Below are positions 48,735-57,990 of a stretch of DNA of 64,000 nucleotides, piece by piece. Origin of the DNA: Mycobacterium sp. 236(2023) (GTDB lineage Bacteria > Actinomycetota > Actinomycetes > Mycobacteriales > Mycobacteriaceae); the NCBI RefSeq assembly GCF_029623955.1, contig NZ_JARSBP010000005.1, positions 186,001 to 250,000 of the forward strand. The letters are read 5' to 3'. Both the position numbers and the translations under genes were made by a program. The notes beneath the pieces are model-generated. The model was not told where the DNA came from. It saw only the letters and a list, made by a program, of their open reading frames with translations, and did no database searches. Position 1 is the first letter of the stretch. Each line of letters starts with the position of its first letter.

Positions 48735-49001
48735 CTATCGCGTCGACGAGCTGAACGGCAGCAGCGCGACCTCGCGAGCGTTCTTCACCGCGATGGCGAC
48801 ATCGCGCTGGTGCTGAACGCAGTTGCCGGTCACCCGACGGGCACGGATCTTGCCGCGCTCGCTGATGTAGGTACGCAGCAGCTGGGTGTCCTTGTAGTCG
48901 ATGGTCTGGTTCTTGCCCTTCTTCGAGCAGAACACGCACTTGCGAGTCTTGACCGGCTTCTCGGGAGCCGGGCGCCTCTTCGTGGAGGAGGACTTGGCCA
49001 T
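48735..49001 (-). CDS. rpsR: 30S ribosomal protein S18, zinc-binding form
   Basis: 88 residues. The zinc ligands are intact: KCVFCSKKGKNQ (CxxC) and TGNCVQHQRD (CxxH). This is the C+ form, the one that zinc-starved mycobacteria replace by a C- paralogue elsewhere. The core RTYISERGKIRARRVTGNC is the S6-binding and 16S rRNA-binding part. S18 pairs with S6 on the platform of the small subunit, matching the operon partner rpsF. It lies 36 bases after ssb. Confidence 0.97.
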   Translation of the reverse strand: MAKSSSTKRRPAPEKPVKTRKCVFCSKKGKNQTIDYKDTQLLRTYISERGKIRARRVTGNCVQHQRDVAIAVKNAREVALLPFSSSTR

Positions 49002-49037
49002 ATCTATCTCTTTCTGGAAATCACTGAATGTTGTTTG

Positions 49038-49547
49038 TCAGAAGGGCGGTTCGTCGTCGGCGCCACCGAACGAACCCGACGCGGGGGCGCTGCCCCACGG
49101 GTCCTCGGCCGGTGCGCTGCTCGGCGCGGGGCGCGAGTTGCCCCCCGAGCCGGAACCGAATCCGCCGCCCCCGCCGCCACTGCGGCTGGCTTTGTTGACC
49201 TTCGCCGTCGCGTAGCGCAACGAAGGACCGATCTCGTCGACCTCGAGCTCCATGACGGTGCGCTTCTCACCCTCACGGGTTTCGAACGACCGCTGCTTGA
49301 GCCGACCGCTGACGATGACGCGCGACCCACGCACCAGACTCTCGGCGACGTTCTCGGCCGCCTCCCGCCAGATGTTGCAGCGGAGGAACAGCGCTTCGCC
49401 GTCCTTCCACTCGTTGGTCTGACGGTCGAACATGCGGGGCGTCGACGCGACCGTGAAGTTCGCGACGGCCGCGCCCGACGGCGTGAACCGCAGTTCGGGG
49501 TCAGCGGTCAGGTTTCCGATCACCGTGATGATGGTGTCACCAGCCAC
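49038..49547 (-). CDS. ssb: Single-stranded DNA-binding protein SSB
   Basis: 169 residues. The OB fold is complete (GDTIITVIGNLTADPELRFT, then NIWREAAENVAESLVRGSRV, then VSGRLKQRSFETREGEKRTV) and is followed by the glycine-rich linker typical of mycobacteria (RSGGGGGGFGSGSGGNS) and the acidic tip DDEPPF that recruits replication and repair proteins. It acts as a homotetramer coating single-stranded DNA at forks. It is co-transcribed with rpsF and rpsR. Confidence 0.98.
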   Translation of the reverse strand: MAGDTIITVIGNLTADPELRFTPSGAAVANFTVASTPRMFDRQTNEWKDGEALFLRCNIWREAAENVAESLVRGSRVIVSGRLKQRSFETREGEKRTVMELEVDEIGPSLRYATAKVNKASRSGGGGGGFGSGSGGNSRPAPSSAPAEDPWGSAPASGSFGGADDEPPF

Positions 49548-49664
49548 GAGGTCCTCCTGTGTGCTCTATCGGCTCTAGCGCAAGCACTCATTGACGGCGT
49601 GCGCGTGGACAGTCGCAGGCGAGCCTACGGAACAGCCCCGACGCGCACAGCCCGTCATTGAGAC

Positions 49665-49955
49665 TTAGTGCTTTTCGGTCCGCATCACCTTGGTCCGCAG
49701 CACGGACTCGTTCAGGTTGAGCTGGCGGTCGAGCTCGGACACCGTCGCGGGCTCAGCCTTGACATCGACAACCGCGTAGATGCCCTCGGCATGCTTGGCG
49801 ATCTCGTACGCCAGGCGGCGCCGTCCCCAGATGTCGACCTTGTCGACACTGCCGCCGTCCTTGCGGACGACGTTCAGGAACGTCTCCAACGACGGAGCAA
49901 CGGTGCGCTCGTCAAGAGTGGGGTCGAGAATGACCATGATTTCGTATGGACGCAT
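49665..49955 (-). CDS. rpsF: 30S ribosomal protein S6
   Basis: 96 residues, full length: RPYEIMVILDPTLDERTVAP, then DIWGRRRLAYEIAKHAEGIY, then AVVDVKAEPATVSELDRQLN. It forms the S6-S18 heterodimer on the platform of the small subunit. It is the first gene of the operon with ssb, rpsR and rplI; the promoter must be in the 171-base gap to the divergent membrane-protein gene. S6-S18 leader RNAs regulate this operon in many bacteria; I did not find a clear leader structure. Confidence 0.97.
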   Translation of the reverse strand: MRPYEIMVILDPTLDERTVAPSLETFLNVVRKDGGSVDKVDIWGRRRLAYEIAKHAEGIYAVVDVKAEPATVSELDRQLNLNESVLRTKVMRTEKH

Positions 49956-50126
49956 AAGGAACCCATCACCTCCTCTGGTCTGGTGCGGCCACGGCCTATC
50001 CGTGGCAGGAGGGTCGCCTGCGTCGGCAACCCGCCCAGGTTACAGCGACCCCCGCTGATCTGCGAAATCGGCGCCGCCCGCAGGCGGCTAGGCTGAAGTC
50101 TCCGCACCTGTGAGTGAGGGGGCGCA

Positions 50127-50651
50127 GTGGACGGTCCGCTCGGCACCTACGGGTTCGCCCCCCGACCGGCGCCGCCCCCACCCAGCGGCGTGACCGCGGC
50201 TCTCGCGATCATTCTCGCCGGCCTGGGCGCTCTGGCCTGCCTGGGCAGCGGACTACTCGGAATTCTCGGCCTCATCGGGCTGAGCGCACCCGGATCGACG
50301 TCGGGGTTCCGGACATCGGCGGGCATCGCGGGCGATCTGTTCCCCGTCCTTGTCTTCGGAGTCGCGCTCAATTTCGTGTCGGGCGTCCTGCTGACCGTGG
50401 GCACGGTGCAGTTGGCCCGACGCAGGCTGAACGGACGCGGGCTGATCGTCGGCGGATGCGGGGTCACGATCGGCTCCGCCCTGCTGAGCCTCGGATACGC
50501 CGCCTCATCGACGACGCCGTACGGCGCCTTCGGGGGCGATGGGCTGGAGATCGTGAGCTTCATCTTCCCCGTCGCCACGCTGATGCTGGTGCTGGTACCG
50601 CCGACGACGGCATGGCTCACCGCGCGCCGGAATCCACCGGAATTCTCTTGA
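50127..50651 (+). CDS. Four-span membrane protein, unknown
   Basis: 174 residues from GTG 50127. A proline-rich cytoplasmic N terminus (TYGFAPRPAPPPPSG) is followed by four hydrophobic spans: AALAIILAGLGALACLGSGL, then LFPVLVFGVALNFVSGVLLT, then LIVGGCGVTIGSALLSLGYA, then IVSFIFPVATLMLVLV. The family is not recognised; the proline-rich head plus four spans is common in mycobacterial DUF4190-like proteins. Its last 35 bases overlap the convergent glycosyltransferase gene. Confidence 0.75.
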   Translation: MDGPLGTYGFAPRPAPPPPSGVTAALAIILAGLGALACLGSGLLGILGLIGLSAPGSTSGFRTSAGIAGDLFPVLVFGVALNFVSGVLLTVGTVQLARRRLNGRGLIVGGCGVTIGSALLSLGYAASSTTPYGAFGGDGLEIVSFIFPVATLMLVLVPPTTAWLTARRNPPEFS

Positions 50652-52218
50652 TACCGAAGTCAAAAGGCCGAGGCCGCAGCCAGTCCGGCAGCCAGCCAGG
50701 TGGATTGTCCGGAGCCCGGTCGAATATCCCACCCGCCGGGTCGTCGACGCCGTCCTGCCGCACCAGGTCGAGCTGCGGCCGGTAGATCTGGCGAATCACC
50801 AACGCGCACAACACAACCACGGCAACGTCGCGCAGCAGTACGGTCGTCGTGAATACCTCCTGCGGCAGCCCCATCTTCTGCTCGCCGAACAGATACAGCA
50901 TTCGGGGCACCCAGACCAGCATGTCGACCGTCATCCACGCGAGCAGGATCCGCCGGTGCGGCAGCGCCAGCACAGCCAGCGGCACCAGCCACAGCGAGAA
51001 CTGCGGGCTCCACACCTTGTTCGTCAGCAGGAAGGCAGCGACGACGAGGAACGCGATCTGCGTGACGCGCGGCCGCCGGGGCGCCGTCAGCACCACGTAG
51101 CCGATCGCGATGCAGCACGCGGCGAACAGCGCTGCGGTGACCGAGTTCAGCACCGTCGGCGGCTCCCAGAACCCCAGGTCGGTGTCGAACCCCCCCCAGC
51201 CGGTGAACGTCTTCACGACGTTGTAGATCGAATCCATGTCGTCGCCGCGACGGGTGTTGAGCCGAAAGAACTCCGACCACCCGCGCGGGAACAACACCAT
51301 GATCGGCAGGTTCACCACCAACCACGCCAACACAGCGGTCAGCGCCGTCTTGCCGACCTCCCGCATCCGCCCGGTCCGCACCGCCAGCAGCGCCAGCGGT
51401 GCGAGCAGCAACAGTGGATACAGCTTGGCCGCAACCCCTAGCCCGATCAACACACCGGCCAGCCACGGTTTTCGCCGCGCCCACGCCAGCAGCGCGCACG
51501 CCGCGAAAGCCGTTGCCAGAGCATCGAAGTTGGTGAAGATCTGGAAGATGACGATCGGGGACGCAGCCAGCATCGCAGCGTCCCAGATGCGTCGGGGACC
51601 GGCCAACATCGCCGTCGCCCACAACGTCGTCAGCCAGGCGAGCGCGAGTCCGAACGCGGCGATGTTGAAGAACATGACCACCTCGGCGATGACCGGGATC
51701 GACACCAGCTTCGTCAGCGCGGTGTAGGTCTTGGCGACCGTCATCGACAGGTACTGGTAGATCCCGGTCAGCACCGGATACTCCATGTACCGCACCGCAG
51801 GTTCGCCGTCGTACTGCAACCGCGGCTGGCCGTTGTCAGTTTCCAGCCAGCTCGACTTGTACGGAAACTTGCCCAGGTTCAACAACTCTGCGGTGTAGAG
51901 CGGAACGGTGTCGGAGTAGCAGAGCTCGTAGTAGGCGCGTTGGTTCTCCCAGTTGGCGACACGCTGGTCGGCCGTCCCGGTCCCGGTGGTCTGCAGGCAG
52001 GCGGCCTTGGTCGAGTAGCCGAGGGCCAGGAAAACCAGCGCGATGATCATCATGACGCGCAGCGGCGTCATGAATCGGGTGCGACCGATCAGCGCGTGCT
52101 TGCCGACAGGTCCACCGATCGTGTCCGCGAAGGCCGCCCCGAGAGTGTCTGTACGACTGGGCAAATCGCGACTGTCGAGGCTGCGCAGGTCCTTCCCGAG
52201 TGGCGCGGGTGACGTCAC
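50617..52218 (-). CDS. GT87 membrane glycosyltransferase (Rv0051-like)
   Basis: About 533 residues from GTG 52218, whose GTGA overlaps the ponA1 stop. It has ten or more hydrophobic spans and the GT87/DUF2029 pattern of polyprenyl-phosphate-mannose-dependent mannosyltransferases: a long first extracytoplasmic loop with YDGEPAVRYMEYPVLTGIYQ, then NFDALATAFAACALLAWARR, KPWLAGVLIGLGVAAKLYPL, and LTNKVWSPQFSLWLVPL. The conserved DE-like acidic residues of the family occur in the first loop (YSDTVPLYTAELLNLG). It most likely adds mannose or arabinose to a cell-envelope glycan. Translationally coupled to ponA1, as in M. tuberculosis Rv0050-Rv0051. Confidence 0.9.
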   Translation of the reverse strand: MTSPAPLGKDLRSLDSRDLPSRTDTLGAAFADTIGGPVGKHALIGRTRFMTPLRVMMIIALVFLALGYSTKAACLQTTGTGTADQRVANWENQRAYYELCYSDTVPLYTAELLNLGKFPYKSSWLETDNGQPRLQYDGEPAVRYMEYPVLTGIYQYLSMTVAKTYTALTKLVSIPVIAEVVMFFNIAAFGLALAWLTTLWATAMLAGPRRIWDAAMLAASPIVIFQIFTNFDALATAFAACALLAWARRKPWLAGVLIGLGVAAKLYPLLLLAPLALLAVRTGRMREVGKTALTAVLAWLVVNLPIMVLFPRGWSEFFRLNTRRGDDMDSIYNVVKTFTGWGGFDTDLGFWEPPTVLNSVTAALFAACCIAIGYVVLTAPRRPRVTQIAFLVVAAFLLTNKVWSPQFSLWLVPLAVLALPHRRILLAWMTVDMLVWVPRMLYLFGEQKMGLPQEVFTTTVLLRDVAVVVLCALVIRQIYRPQLDLVRQDGVDDPAGGIFDRAPDNPPGWLPDWLRPRPFDFGIKRIPVDSGAR

Positions 52219-54779
52219 GGAGGCGGCGGCGGACCGGGCGGCAGCGGCTGGCCTGGCGCGCCGACGGGCGCGCCCGGTGGCACCGGCTGACCGGGCGGCA
52301 CGGACTGTCCGGGCTGACCGGGCACAGGCTGCCCCGGAGGCCCGACGGGCACGGTCGTCGGCGGGCCCCATGGAATCGTGATGCCGGGCGCGATCTCCAG
52401 CGTCGGCTGGATCACCGACTGCGACGGGGTGGGCGGCGCAGACGGCGGAGGCGGAGGCGCTTGCGGCACACCGGCGTAGCCGCCGATCTCCTCCGGCTTG
52501 GGGAACGTCTCGTTGTCGGTACCGTCGAGGGCGCCGTCCATCGTGGACTTCCAGATCTGGCCGGGCAGCCCCGAGCCGTACACCGATCCGCCGGATTCGT
52601 TGATCAGTGGCTTGGTGCCGTCGGTGGTGCCCACCCAGACCGCCGTCGACAGCGACGGCGTGAAACCCACCATCCAGGCGTCGCGGTTCTCGCCGGTGTC
52701 ACCGAGCTGGTTGGTTCCGGTCTTGGCACCCGACGGCCGGCCACCCGAAAGGCCACGACCCGAGTAGCCGGCGATCGGCTGCATCGCGGCGATGACGTTG
52801 TCGGCCACCGCCTTGTCGATGCGCTGCTCGCCCGCGTTGTCCTCACCGCTGGCGTCGAAGAGCACCTCACCCTCGGCGTTGACGACCTTCTGCACGAAAT
52901 GGGGCTTGTGGTAGACGCCCGATGCAGCGATCGTCGCGTACGCCGACGCCATGTCGATCACGCGGGACTGGTACTGCCCCAGCACGATGCCGTTGTTCGG
53001 CGGGCCGCCCTGACCGTCCTCGGACAGCGTGTGGTCCACGCCCGGGAAGCTCTCGGCGATGCCCGCCTGGTGCGCGGCGTCGGCGACATCCTGCGGGCCG
53101 TTCTTCAGGTCCAGCATCAACCGGTAGTAGCTCGTGTTCAGTGACCGCTTCAACGCCTCGGCGATGTTGCAGTTGCCGCAGCTGCTGCCCTCGACGTTGG
53201 TGATGTTGATGCCGTTGACGTCCAGCGGGGAGCTGTCCACCTGGTAGCCCAGCCCCATCCCCTGCTGCAGCGCCGCCACCAACGCGAACACCTTGAACGA
53301 CGAACCCGTCGGCAGGCCGGCCTGTGCGAAGTCGAACCCGTTTGCGTCGGAGCCGCCGTAGTACGCCTTGACCGCCCCGGTCTTGGGATCGATCGATACG
53401 ACCGCGGTGCGCATGTCGGGGTCCTGCCCCTCCATGTACTCCTCGACCGCGTCGACGGCCGAGGACTGCATCTTCGGGTCGATCGTCGTGGTGATCTGCA
53501 GGCCCTCGGTGTTCAGCGCCTGCTCGTTGATGTTGAAGATCGACAGCAGCTCATTGACGACCTGGCGCTCGATGAGGCCGTTCGGACCGGTCGTCTGGTT
53601 CTGGTTGTTCGCCTGATCCGGCGGAATCGTCACCGGGAAGACCTGCGCCGCGCGCTCCTCGGGAGATAGCGCACCGATCTCGACCATCCCGTCGAGAACC
53701 CAGTTCCACCGGACCTCCGACGCATCGGGGTCCACGGCCGGGTCGAGCACCGACGGCCGCTGGATCAACGCGGCAAGCAGCGCGCTCTCGGCGACGTTGA
53801 GCTGCTCGACAGGCTTGCCGAAGTACGACTGCGCCGCCGCCGCAACACCATAGGAGCCGCGGCCGAAGTAGATGATGTTCAGGTAGGACTGCAGCACCTG
53901 GTCCTTGGACCATTCGCTGGACATCTTCGTCGAGATGACCAGCTCCTTGGCCTTGCGGATCACACCGCCGATACCGGACCGGGCGTCGCCCACCAACGCG
54001 TTCTTCACGTATTGCTGGGTGATCGTCGACCCGCCCTGCAGGTCTCCGCCGAAGATGTTGTTCTTGAACGCGCGCAGGAACCCGGTGAACGAGAAGCCCG
54101 GGTTGGAGTAGAAGTCGCGATCCTCGGCGGCCATCACCGCGTTGCGCAGCGGCACCGGGATCTGGTCGATGTTGACGTCGACGCGGTTGCCTTCCGGCGG
54201 GACGATCTTGGCGATCTCGCTGCCGTCGCTGGCCAGGATCGTCGACACCTGAGCGGTGCGGATGTCCCCGGGCTTGGGGACGTCGACGATCATGTACGCC
54301 ATCCCGAACGTCAGCAGCGGCAGCAGAATCAGCGCGACCGCCGCGATGAGCGATCCGCGCCGCACCCACTTCCAGTTGATCTGCTCGCGAATCGAGCGTT
54401 TCTGCGGACCCGGACCTGACAGGCCGCCTCCAGTCGGACCGCCACCGCCACGTGGGGGCGGACCCTTCGGCGGGCCCGGCGGCTTCGCCTTTCTAGCGCG
54501 GCCGTCCAGGGCCCGCTTCGCCGCATCGACCTGATCCCGCATCGGCGGCGGCGCGCCGTCGCGCACCGGCGGCAGGATCGCGGTGCGCCGGTCATCCGGC
54601 GGCGTCGGCGGCCTGCGCTGGGCATCGGCTGGACGGTGACGTCCGCCGTCGGCGGCGGGCGGACGCCCGGACGATGCGTCCGGCCGCCTCATCGGCTTCC
54701 TGGCGCCCAAGTTGTCCGCCGCACGCTGCCCGTCCCGGGCGTCGTTGGCTGACCTCTCGTGGCGCCCTTCGCTATTCAC
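52215..54779 (-). CDS. ponA1: Bifunctional penicillin-binding protein PonA1 (PBP1)
   Basis: 854 residues from GTG 54779, which overlaps the DUF5318 stop as GTGAATAG. A long proline/arginine-rich cytoplasmic head (about 140 residues) precedes one transmembrane span (SLIAAVALILLPLLTFGMAY). The GT51 transglycosylase has AAEDRDFYSNPGFSFTG near residue 215 and GGSTITQQYVKNALVG. The transpeptidase has SxxK in TGSSFKVFAL near 488, SxN in LKRSLNTSYYR near 545, and KTG in SGAKTGTNQ near 685. The C terminus is a proline/glycine-rich tail. It polymerises and cross-links peptidoglycan, and interacts with RipA in M. tuberculosis. Confidence 0.97.
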   Translation of the reverse strand: MNSEGRHERSANDARDGQRAADNLGARKPMRRPDASSGRPPAADGGRHRPADAQRRPPTPPDDRRTAILPPVRDGAPPPMRDQVDAAKRALDGRARKAKPPGPPKGPPPRGGGGPTGGGLSGPGPQKRSIREQINWKWVRRGSLIAAVALILLPLLTFGMAYMIVDVPKPGDIRTAQVSTILASDGSEIAKIVPPEGNRVDVNIDQIPVPLRNAVMAAEDRDFYSNPGFSFTGFLRAFKNNIFGGDLQGGSTITQQYVKNALVGDARSGIGGVIRKAKELVISTKMSSEWSKDQVLQSYLNIIYFGRGSYGVAAAAQSYFGKPVEQLNVAESALLAALIQRPSVLDPAVDPDASEVRWNWVLDGMVEIGALSPEERAAQVFPVTIPPDQANNQNQTTGPNGLIERQVVNELLSIFNINEQALNTEGLQITTTIDPKMQSSAVDAVEEYMEGQDPDMRTAVVSIDPKTGAVKAYYGGSDANGFDFAQAGLPTGSSFKVFALVAALQQGMGLGYQVDSSPLDVNGINITNVEGSSCGNCNIAEALKRSLNTSYYRLMLDLKNGPQDVADAAHQAGIAESFPGVDHTLSEDGQGGPPNNGIVLGQYQSRVIDMASAYATIAASGVYHKPHFVQKVVNAEGEVLFDASGEDNAGEQRIDKAVADNVIAAMQPIAGYSGRGLSGGRPSGAKTGTNQLGDTGENRDAWMVGFTPSLSTAVWVGTTDGTKPLINESGGSVYGSGLPGQIWKSTMDGALDGTDNETFPKPEEIGGYAGVPQAPPPPPSAPPTPSQSVIQPTLEIAPGITIPWGPPTTVPVGPPGQPVPGQPGQSVPPGQPVPPGAPVGAPGQPLPPGPPPPP

Positions 54780-55206
54780 TGGCCGTGCGCGCAGTACCGC
54801 GCGCGTTCTGGGTGCGTCGCGGCCCGCGTGACCCCTTCGGGGGCGGTACCGCGCCAAGCACGTAGGACTTGACCAGATGATTCCAGCTGCACGTGCGGCA
54901 TACCTCCACCACGTGTACGGAGAACTCGTCGTATTTGGTGGCCAGCAGAACCAGCTCCTCGGCGGTCCGGGCAGAACCCGAAGCCGCACCGAGGTGGTCG
55001 CCGAACACCCACGACACCAATGTCAGTTGTTCCTTGCGGCAGATCGGGCACGTGACCGAACTGGGCTTGCCGTGGAACTTCGCTGCTCGAAGCAGGTACG
55101 GATTCGCGTCGCAGACCTCGGAAACGCCGGTGCGCCCCGAGTAGACCTCGGCGAGCAGTGATCGACGCCGAAGGGCGTAGTCCACCACCTGTCGCTGCAA
55201 TCGCAC
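54772..55206 (-). CDS. DUF5318 protein (Rv0049-like)
   Basis: 144 residues from GTG 55206, close to the 137 of M. tuberculosis Rv0049. Start VRLQRQVVDYALRRR. A zinc-ribbon-like pair of CxxC motifs is visible (VTCPICRKEQL and EVCRTCSWNHL), and the C terminus is basic and proline-rich (LGAVPPPKGSRGPRRTQ). Function unknown; its conserved place immediately before ponA1, and its overlap with the ponA1 start, suggests coordinated expression with peptidoglycan synthesis. Confidence 0.92.
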   Translation of the reverse strand: MRLQRQVVDYALRRRSLLAEVYSGRTGVSEVCDANPYLLRAAKFHGKPSSVTCPICRKEQLTLVSWVFGDHLGAASGSARTAEELVLLATKYDEFSVHVVEVCRTCSWNHLVKSYVLGAVPPPKGSRGPRRTQNARGTARTASE

Positions 55207-55306
55207 GATGACCAGAGTACGTCGGTGGGTTGGGCACCGAGCCTCGACGTGCGCGCAATCGAATCTGGCCTGCGGTATCGCGGTGCGAACTCTTACGATC
55301 TTCGAC

Positions 55307-56176
55307 GTGGCTTCGGGCAGCTCAGGACCTCGGACATCGCGGACGAGGGCGAAAGACAGCGATCGCAACGAGACGTGCCAGATCCTCGACACCGCACTGG
55401 CCGAGGGCCAGCTGTCCATGGCCGAGCACGGCGAGCGGGTGAAGACCGCCACGAACGCCTCGACGCTGGGTCAGCTGGAAGAACTGATCACCGACTTGCA
55501 GACCGGAAAGTCGCTGACCGACACCCCAGTCAAGAAAGTCATCAAGCGCCCGACGATCAAGCCCGGCTGGGGGCTCAAGGCTGCGATGGCCGCCGTGCTG
55601 ATCGTGCTGGGCGTCGCGGTCGGCTGGGGCCTCTACGGGAACACTTCCTCGCCCCTGAGCTTCGAGACCGACCCGGGCGCCAAGGACGACGGCGTCCCGG
55701 CGCAGGTGCTGACCCCGCCCCGGCAGCTGCAGTCACTCGGCGGGTTCAACGGGCTGTTCGAGCAGATGCGCAAGAAGTTCGGCAGCACCATGGGCTACGA
55801 GCTGGACATCCACACCGACATGGCCTACCTGGACCGCCCGGATCCGCAGGACAACCGGCGCAGCCTGAGTTACACCTACCGCGGCGGCTGGAGCGATCCG
55901 AGCAGCTCGCCGTCGACGCCCAGCGCCGACGACCGGCTGGTGGACCTGGCGAAGTTCGACTACGAGAGGGTGCTCGGCATTCTGCGGGGGGCCCCGGAAA
56001 CCGTCGGAGTGGCCCGTCCCGACCTCAAGGACGTCTGGATGCGGGTCAGCCCATCCGCGGATCCCGCCACCCCGGACGCCGTCGGTGTCGAGATCTACGT
56101 CAGCAGTGATTTCGGCAGTGGCCGCATCGAGCTCTACCCGAACGGCGACACCAAGGCCATCTGGCCCGCTTCCTGA
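55307..56176 (+). CDS. DUF1707-domain membrane protein (Rv0048c-like)
   Basis: 289 residues from GTG 55307, the same length as Rv0048c, which supports this start over the earlier ATG at 55208. The DUF1707 domain is KDSDRNETCQILDTALAEGQ then LSMAEHGERVKTATNASTLG, followed by one span (AAMAAVLIVLGVAVGWGLYG) and an extracytoplasmic domain of about 160 residues (FGSTMGYELDIHTDMAYLDR, WRMRVSP-like end). Role unknown. It is divergent from the DUF5318 gene, with the starts 100 bases apart. Confidence 0.9.
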   Translation: MASGSSGPRTSRTRAKDSDRNETCQILDTALAEGQLSMAEHGERVKTATNASTLGQLEELITDLQTGKSLTDTPVKKVIKRPTIKPGWGLKAAMAAVLIVLGVAVGWGLYGNTSSPLSFETDPGAKDDGVPAQVLTPPRQLQSLGGFNGLFEQMRKKFGSTMGYELDIHTDMAYLDRPDPQDNRRSLSYTYRGGWSDPSSSPSTPSADDRLVDLAKFDYERVLGILRGAPETVGVARPDLKDVWMRVSPSADPATPDAVGVEIYVSSDFGSGRIELYPNGDTKAIWPAS

Positions 56177-56291
56177 ACTGGGTTTTTGCCCGCTGCGCGG
56201 CATCGTTGTGGCGTTCAATATATCGGCGCGATACTATTGCGCGACGTGTTGAACAGTCGTAGCGACGCATATATCAGGGAGGAGGCCCCCG
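56177..56291. promoter_or_regulatory. padR-ino1 upstream region with nested dyads
   Basis: A dyad TATATCG-GCG-CGATACTA (56219-56236, imperfect) sits inside a larger pair GTTCAA (56213) and TTGAAC (56249-56254). ATATATCA recurs at 56269. PadR proteins bind A/T-rich dyads of this size in their own promoters, so this is a candidate operator (inference). AGGGAGGAG precedes ATG 56292. Confidence 0.45.
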
Positions 56292-56837
56292 ATGCTTGAG
56301 CTCGCCATCCTGGGTCTGCTTCAGGAGTCGCCCATGCACGGCTACGAGCTGCGCAAGCGGCTGACGGGTCTCCTGGGGGCGTTCCGCGCGTTCTCCTACG
56401 GCTCGCTCTACCCGGCGCTGCGCCGCATGCAGACCGACGGGCTGATCGTCGAGGACGCCGCCCCTGAAGGCGTCGTGAAAGTCCGTCGCGCGCGGCGGGT
56501 GTATCAGCTGACTGACGCCGGTAAGCAGCGCTTCACCGAGCTCGTCGCTGACACCGGCCCCCAGAACTACTCCGACGACGGCTTCGGGGTCCACCTTGCA
56601 TTCTTCAACCGCACACCGGCCGAGGCCCGGATGCGGATCCTGGAGGGCCGTCGCCGCCAGGTCGAGGAACGTCGCGAAGGCCTGCGTGAAGCAGTGGCGC
56701 GGGCGAGCAGCTCATTCGATCGGTACACCCGTCAGCTCCACCAGCTGGGCCTGGAGTCCAGCGAGCGGGAAGTCACGTGGCTCAACGAGTTGATCGCGGC
56801 AGAGAAGTCGGCGCAGGGGCGCGCCGAGCAGACGTAA
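56292..56837 (+). CDS. PadR-family transcriptional regulator (Rv0047c-like)
   Basis: 181 residues, as in Rv0047c (180). The winged helix is LELAILGLLQESPMHGYELR, then KRLTGLLGAFRAFSYGSLYP, then ALRRMQTDGLIVEDA, followed by the beta wing (RRARRVYQLTDAGKQRFTEL) and a C-terminal coiled coil for dimerisation (EERREGLREAVARASSSFDR). It is upstream of ino1 on the same strand, 49 bases apart, and may control inositol synthesis; the ligand is unknown. Confidence 0.92.
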   Translation: MLELAILGLLQESPMHGYELRKRLTGLLGAFRAFSYGSLYPALRRMQTDGLIVEDAAPEGVVKVRRARRVYQLTDAGKQRFTELVADTGPQNYSDDGFGVHLAFFNRTPAEARMRILEGRRRQVEERREGLREAVARASSSFDRYTRQLHQLGLESSEREVTWLNELIAAEKSAQGRAEQT

Positions 56838-56886
56838 ACGTTGTTTCCGAAACAGGCAGTGAAGTAAGGACAGAGGAGAAGCCGTC

Positions 56887-57975
56887 ATGACCGCAAGCAA
56901 TGACGTCCGGGTCGCGATCGTTGGCGTAGGCAACTGCGCGTCCTCGCTCGTGCAGGGGGTTCAGTACTACAAGGACGCCGACGAGAACGCCAGCGTCCCC
57001 GGGCTGATGCACGTCAAGCTGGGCCAGTACCACGTCCGCGACGTGAAGTTCGTCGCCGCGTTCGACGTGGACGCCAAGAAGGTCGGCTTTGACCTGTCCG
57101 AGGCAATCTTCGCCTCGGAGAACAACACCATCAAGATCGCCGACGTGCCGCCGACCGACGTCGTCGTACAGCGCGGCCCGACGCTCGACGGCATCGGCAA
57201 GTACTACGCCGACACCATCGAGATCTCCGACAGCGAAGCCGTCGACGTCGTGAAGGTCCTCAAGGACGCCGAGGTCGACGTGCTCGTCTCCTACCTGCCC
57301 GTCGGCTCCGAAGAGGCCGACAAGTTCTACGCCCAGTGCGCCATCGACGCCAGCGTGGCGTTCGTCAACGCGCTGCCCGTGTTCATCGCCTCGGATCCGG
57401 TGTGGGCCAAGAAGTTCGAAGACGCCGGTGTCCCGATCGTCGGCGACGACATCAAGAGCCAGGTCGGCGCGACCATCACCCACCGCGTCATGGCCAAGCT
57501 GTTCGAAGACCGCGGCGTCACGCTGGACCGCACCTACCAGCTCAACGTCGGCGGCAACATGGACTTCCTGAACATGCTCGAGCGCACCCGCCTCGAGTCG
57601 AAGAAGGTCTCCAAGACCCAGGCCGTCACGTCGAACCTCACCGGTTCGCTGGCCGGCAAGGTCGAGGACAAGAACGTCCACATCGGCCCGTCGGACCACG
57701 TCGCGTGGCTCGACGACCGCAAGTGGGCCTACGTCCGCCTCGAGGGCCGTGCGTTCGGTGACGTGCCGCTGAACCTGGAGTACAAGCTCGAGGTCTGGGA
57801 CTCGCCCAACTCCGCAGGCGTCATCATCGACGCGGTGCGGGCCGCGAAGATCGCCAAGGACCGCGGCATCGGCGGCCCCGTCGAGGCAGCCTCGGCCTAC
57901 CTGATGAAGAGCCCGCCGAAGCAGATCGCCGACGACATCGCGCGCGTTCAGCTCGAGAAGTTCATCGAGGGCTAG
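56887..57975 (+). CDS. ino1: Inositol-3-phosphate synthase (MIPS)
   Basis: 362 residues (Rv0046c has 367). NAD-binding loop VGVGNCASSLVQGVQYYKDA at residues 10-30, then the MIPS signatures DVDAKKVGFDLSEAIFASEN, VSYLPVGSEEADKFYAQCAI, PIVGDDIKSQVGATITHRVM, and QLNVGGNMDFLNMLERTRLE. It converts glucose 6-phosphate to inositol 3-phosphate, the first step to mycothiol, phosphatidylinositol, PIMs and lipoarabinomannan. It lies downstream of padR; a strong terminator follows. Confidence 0.98.
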   Translation: MTASNDVRVAIVGVGNCASSLVQGVQYYKDADENASVPGLMHVKLGQYHVRDVKFVAAFDVDAKKVGFDLSEAIFASENNTIKIADVPPTDVVVQRGPTLDGIGKYYADTIEISDSEAVDVVKVLKDAEVDVLVSYLPVGSEEADKFYAQCAIDASVAFVNALPVFIASDPVWAKKFEDAGVPIVGDDIKSQVGATITHRVMAKLFEDRGVTLDRTYQLNVGGNMDFLNMLERTRLESKKVSKTQAVTSNLTGSLAGKVEDKNVHIGPSDHVAWLDDRKWAYVRLEGRAFGDVPLNLEYKLEVWDSPNSAGVIIDAVRAAKIAKDRGIGGPVEAASAYLMKSPPKQIADDIARVQLEKFIEG

Positions 57976-57990
57976 AAGCACTTTCGGAGA

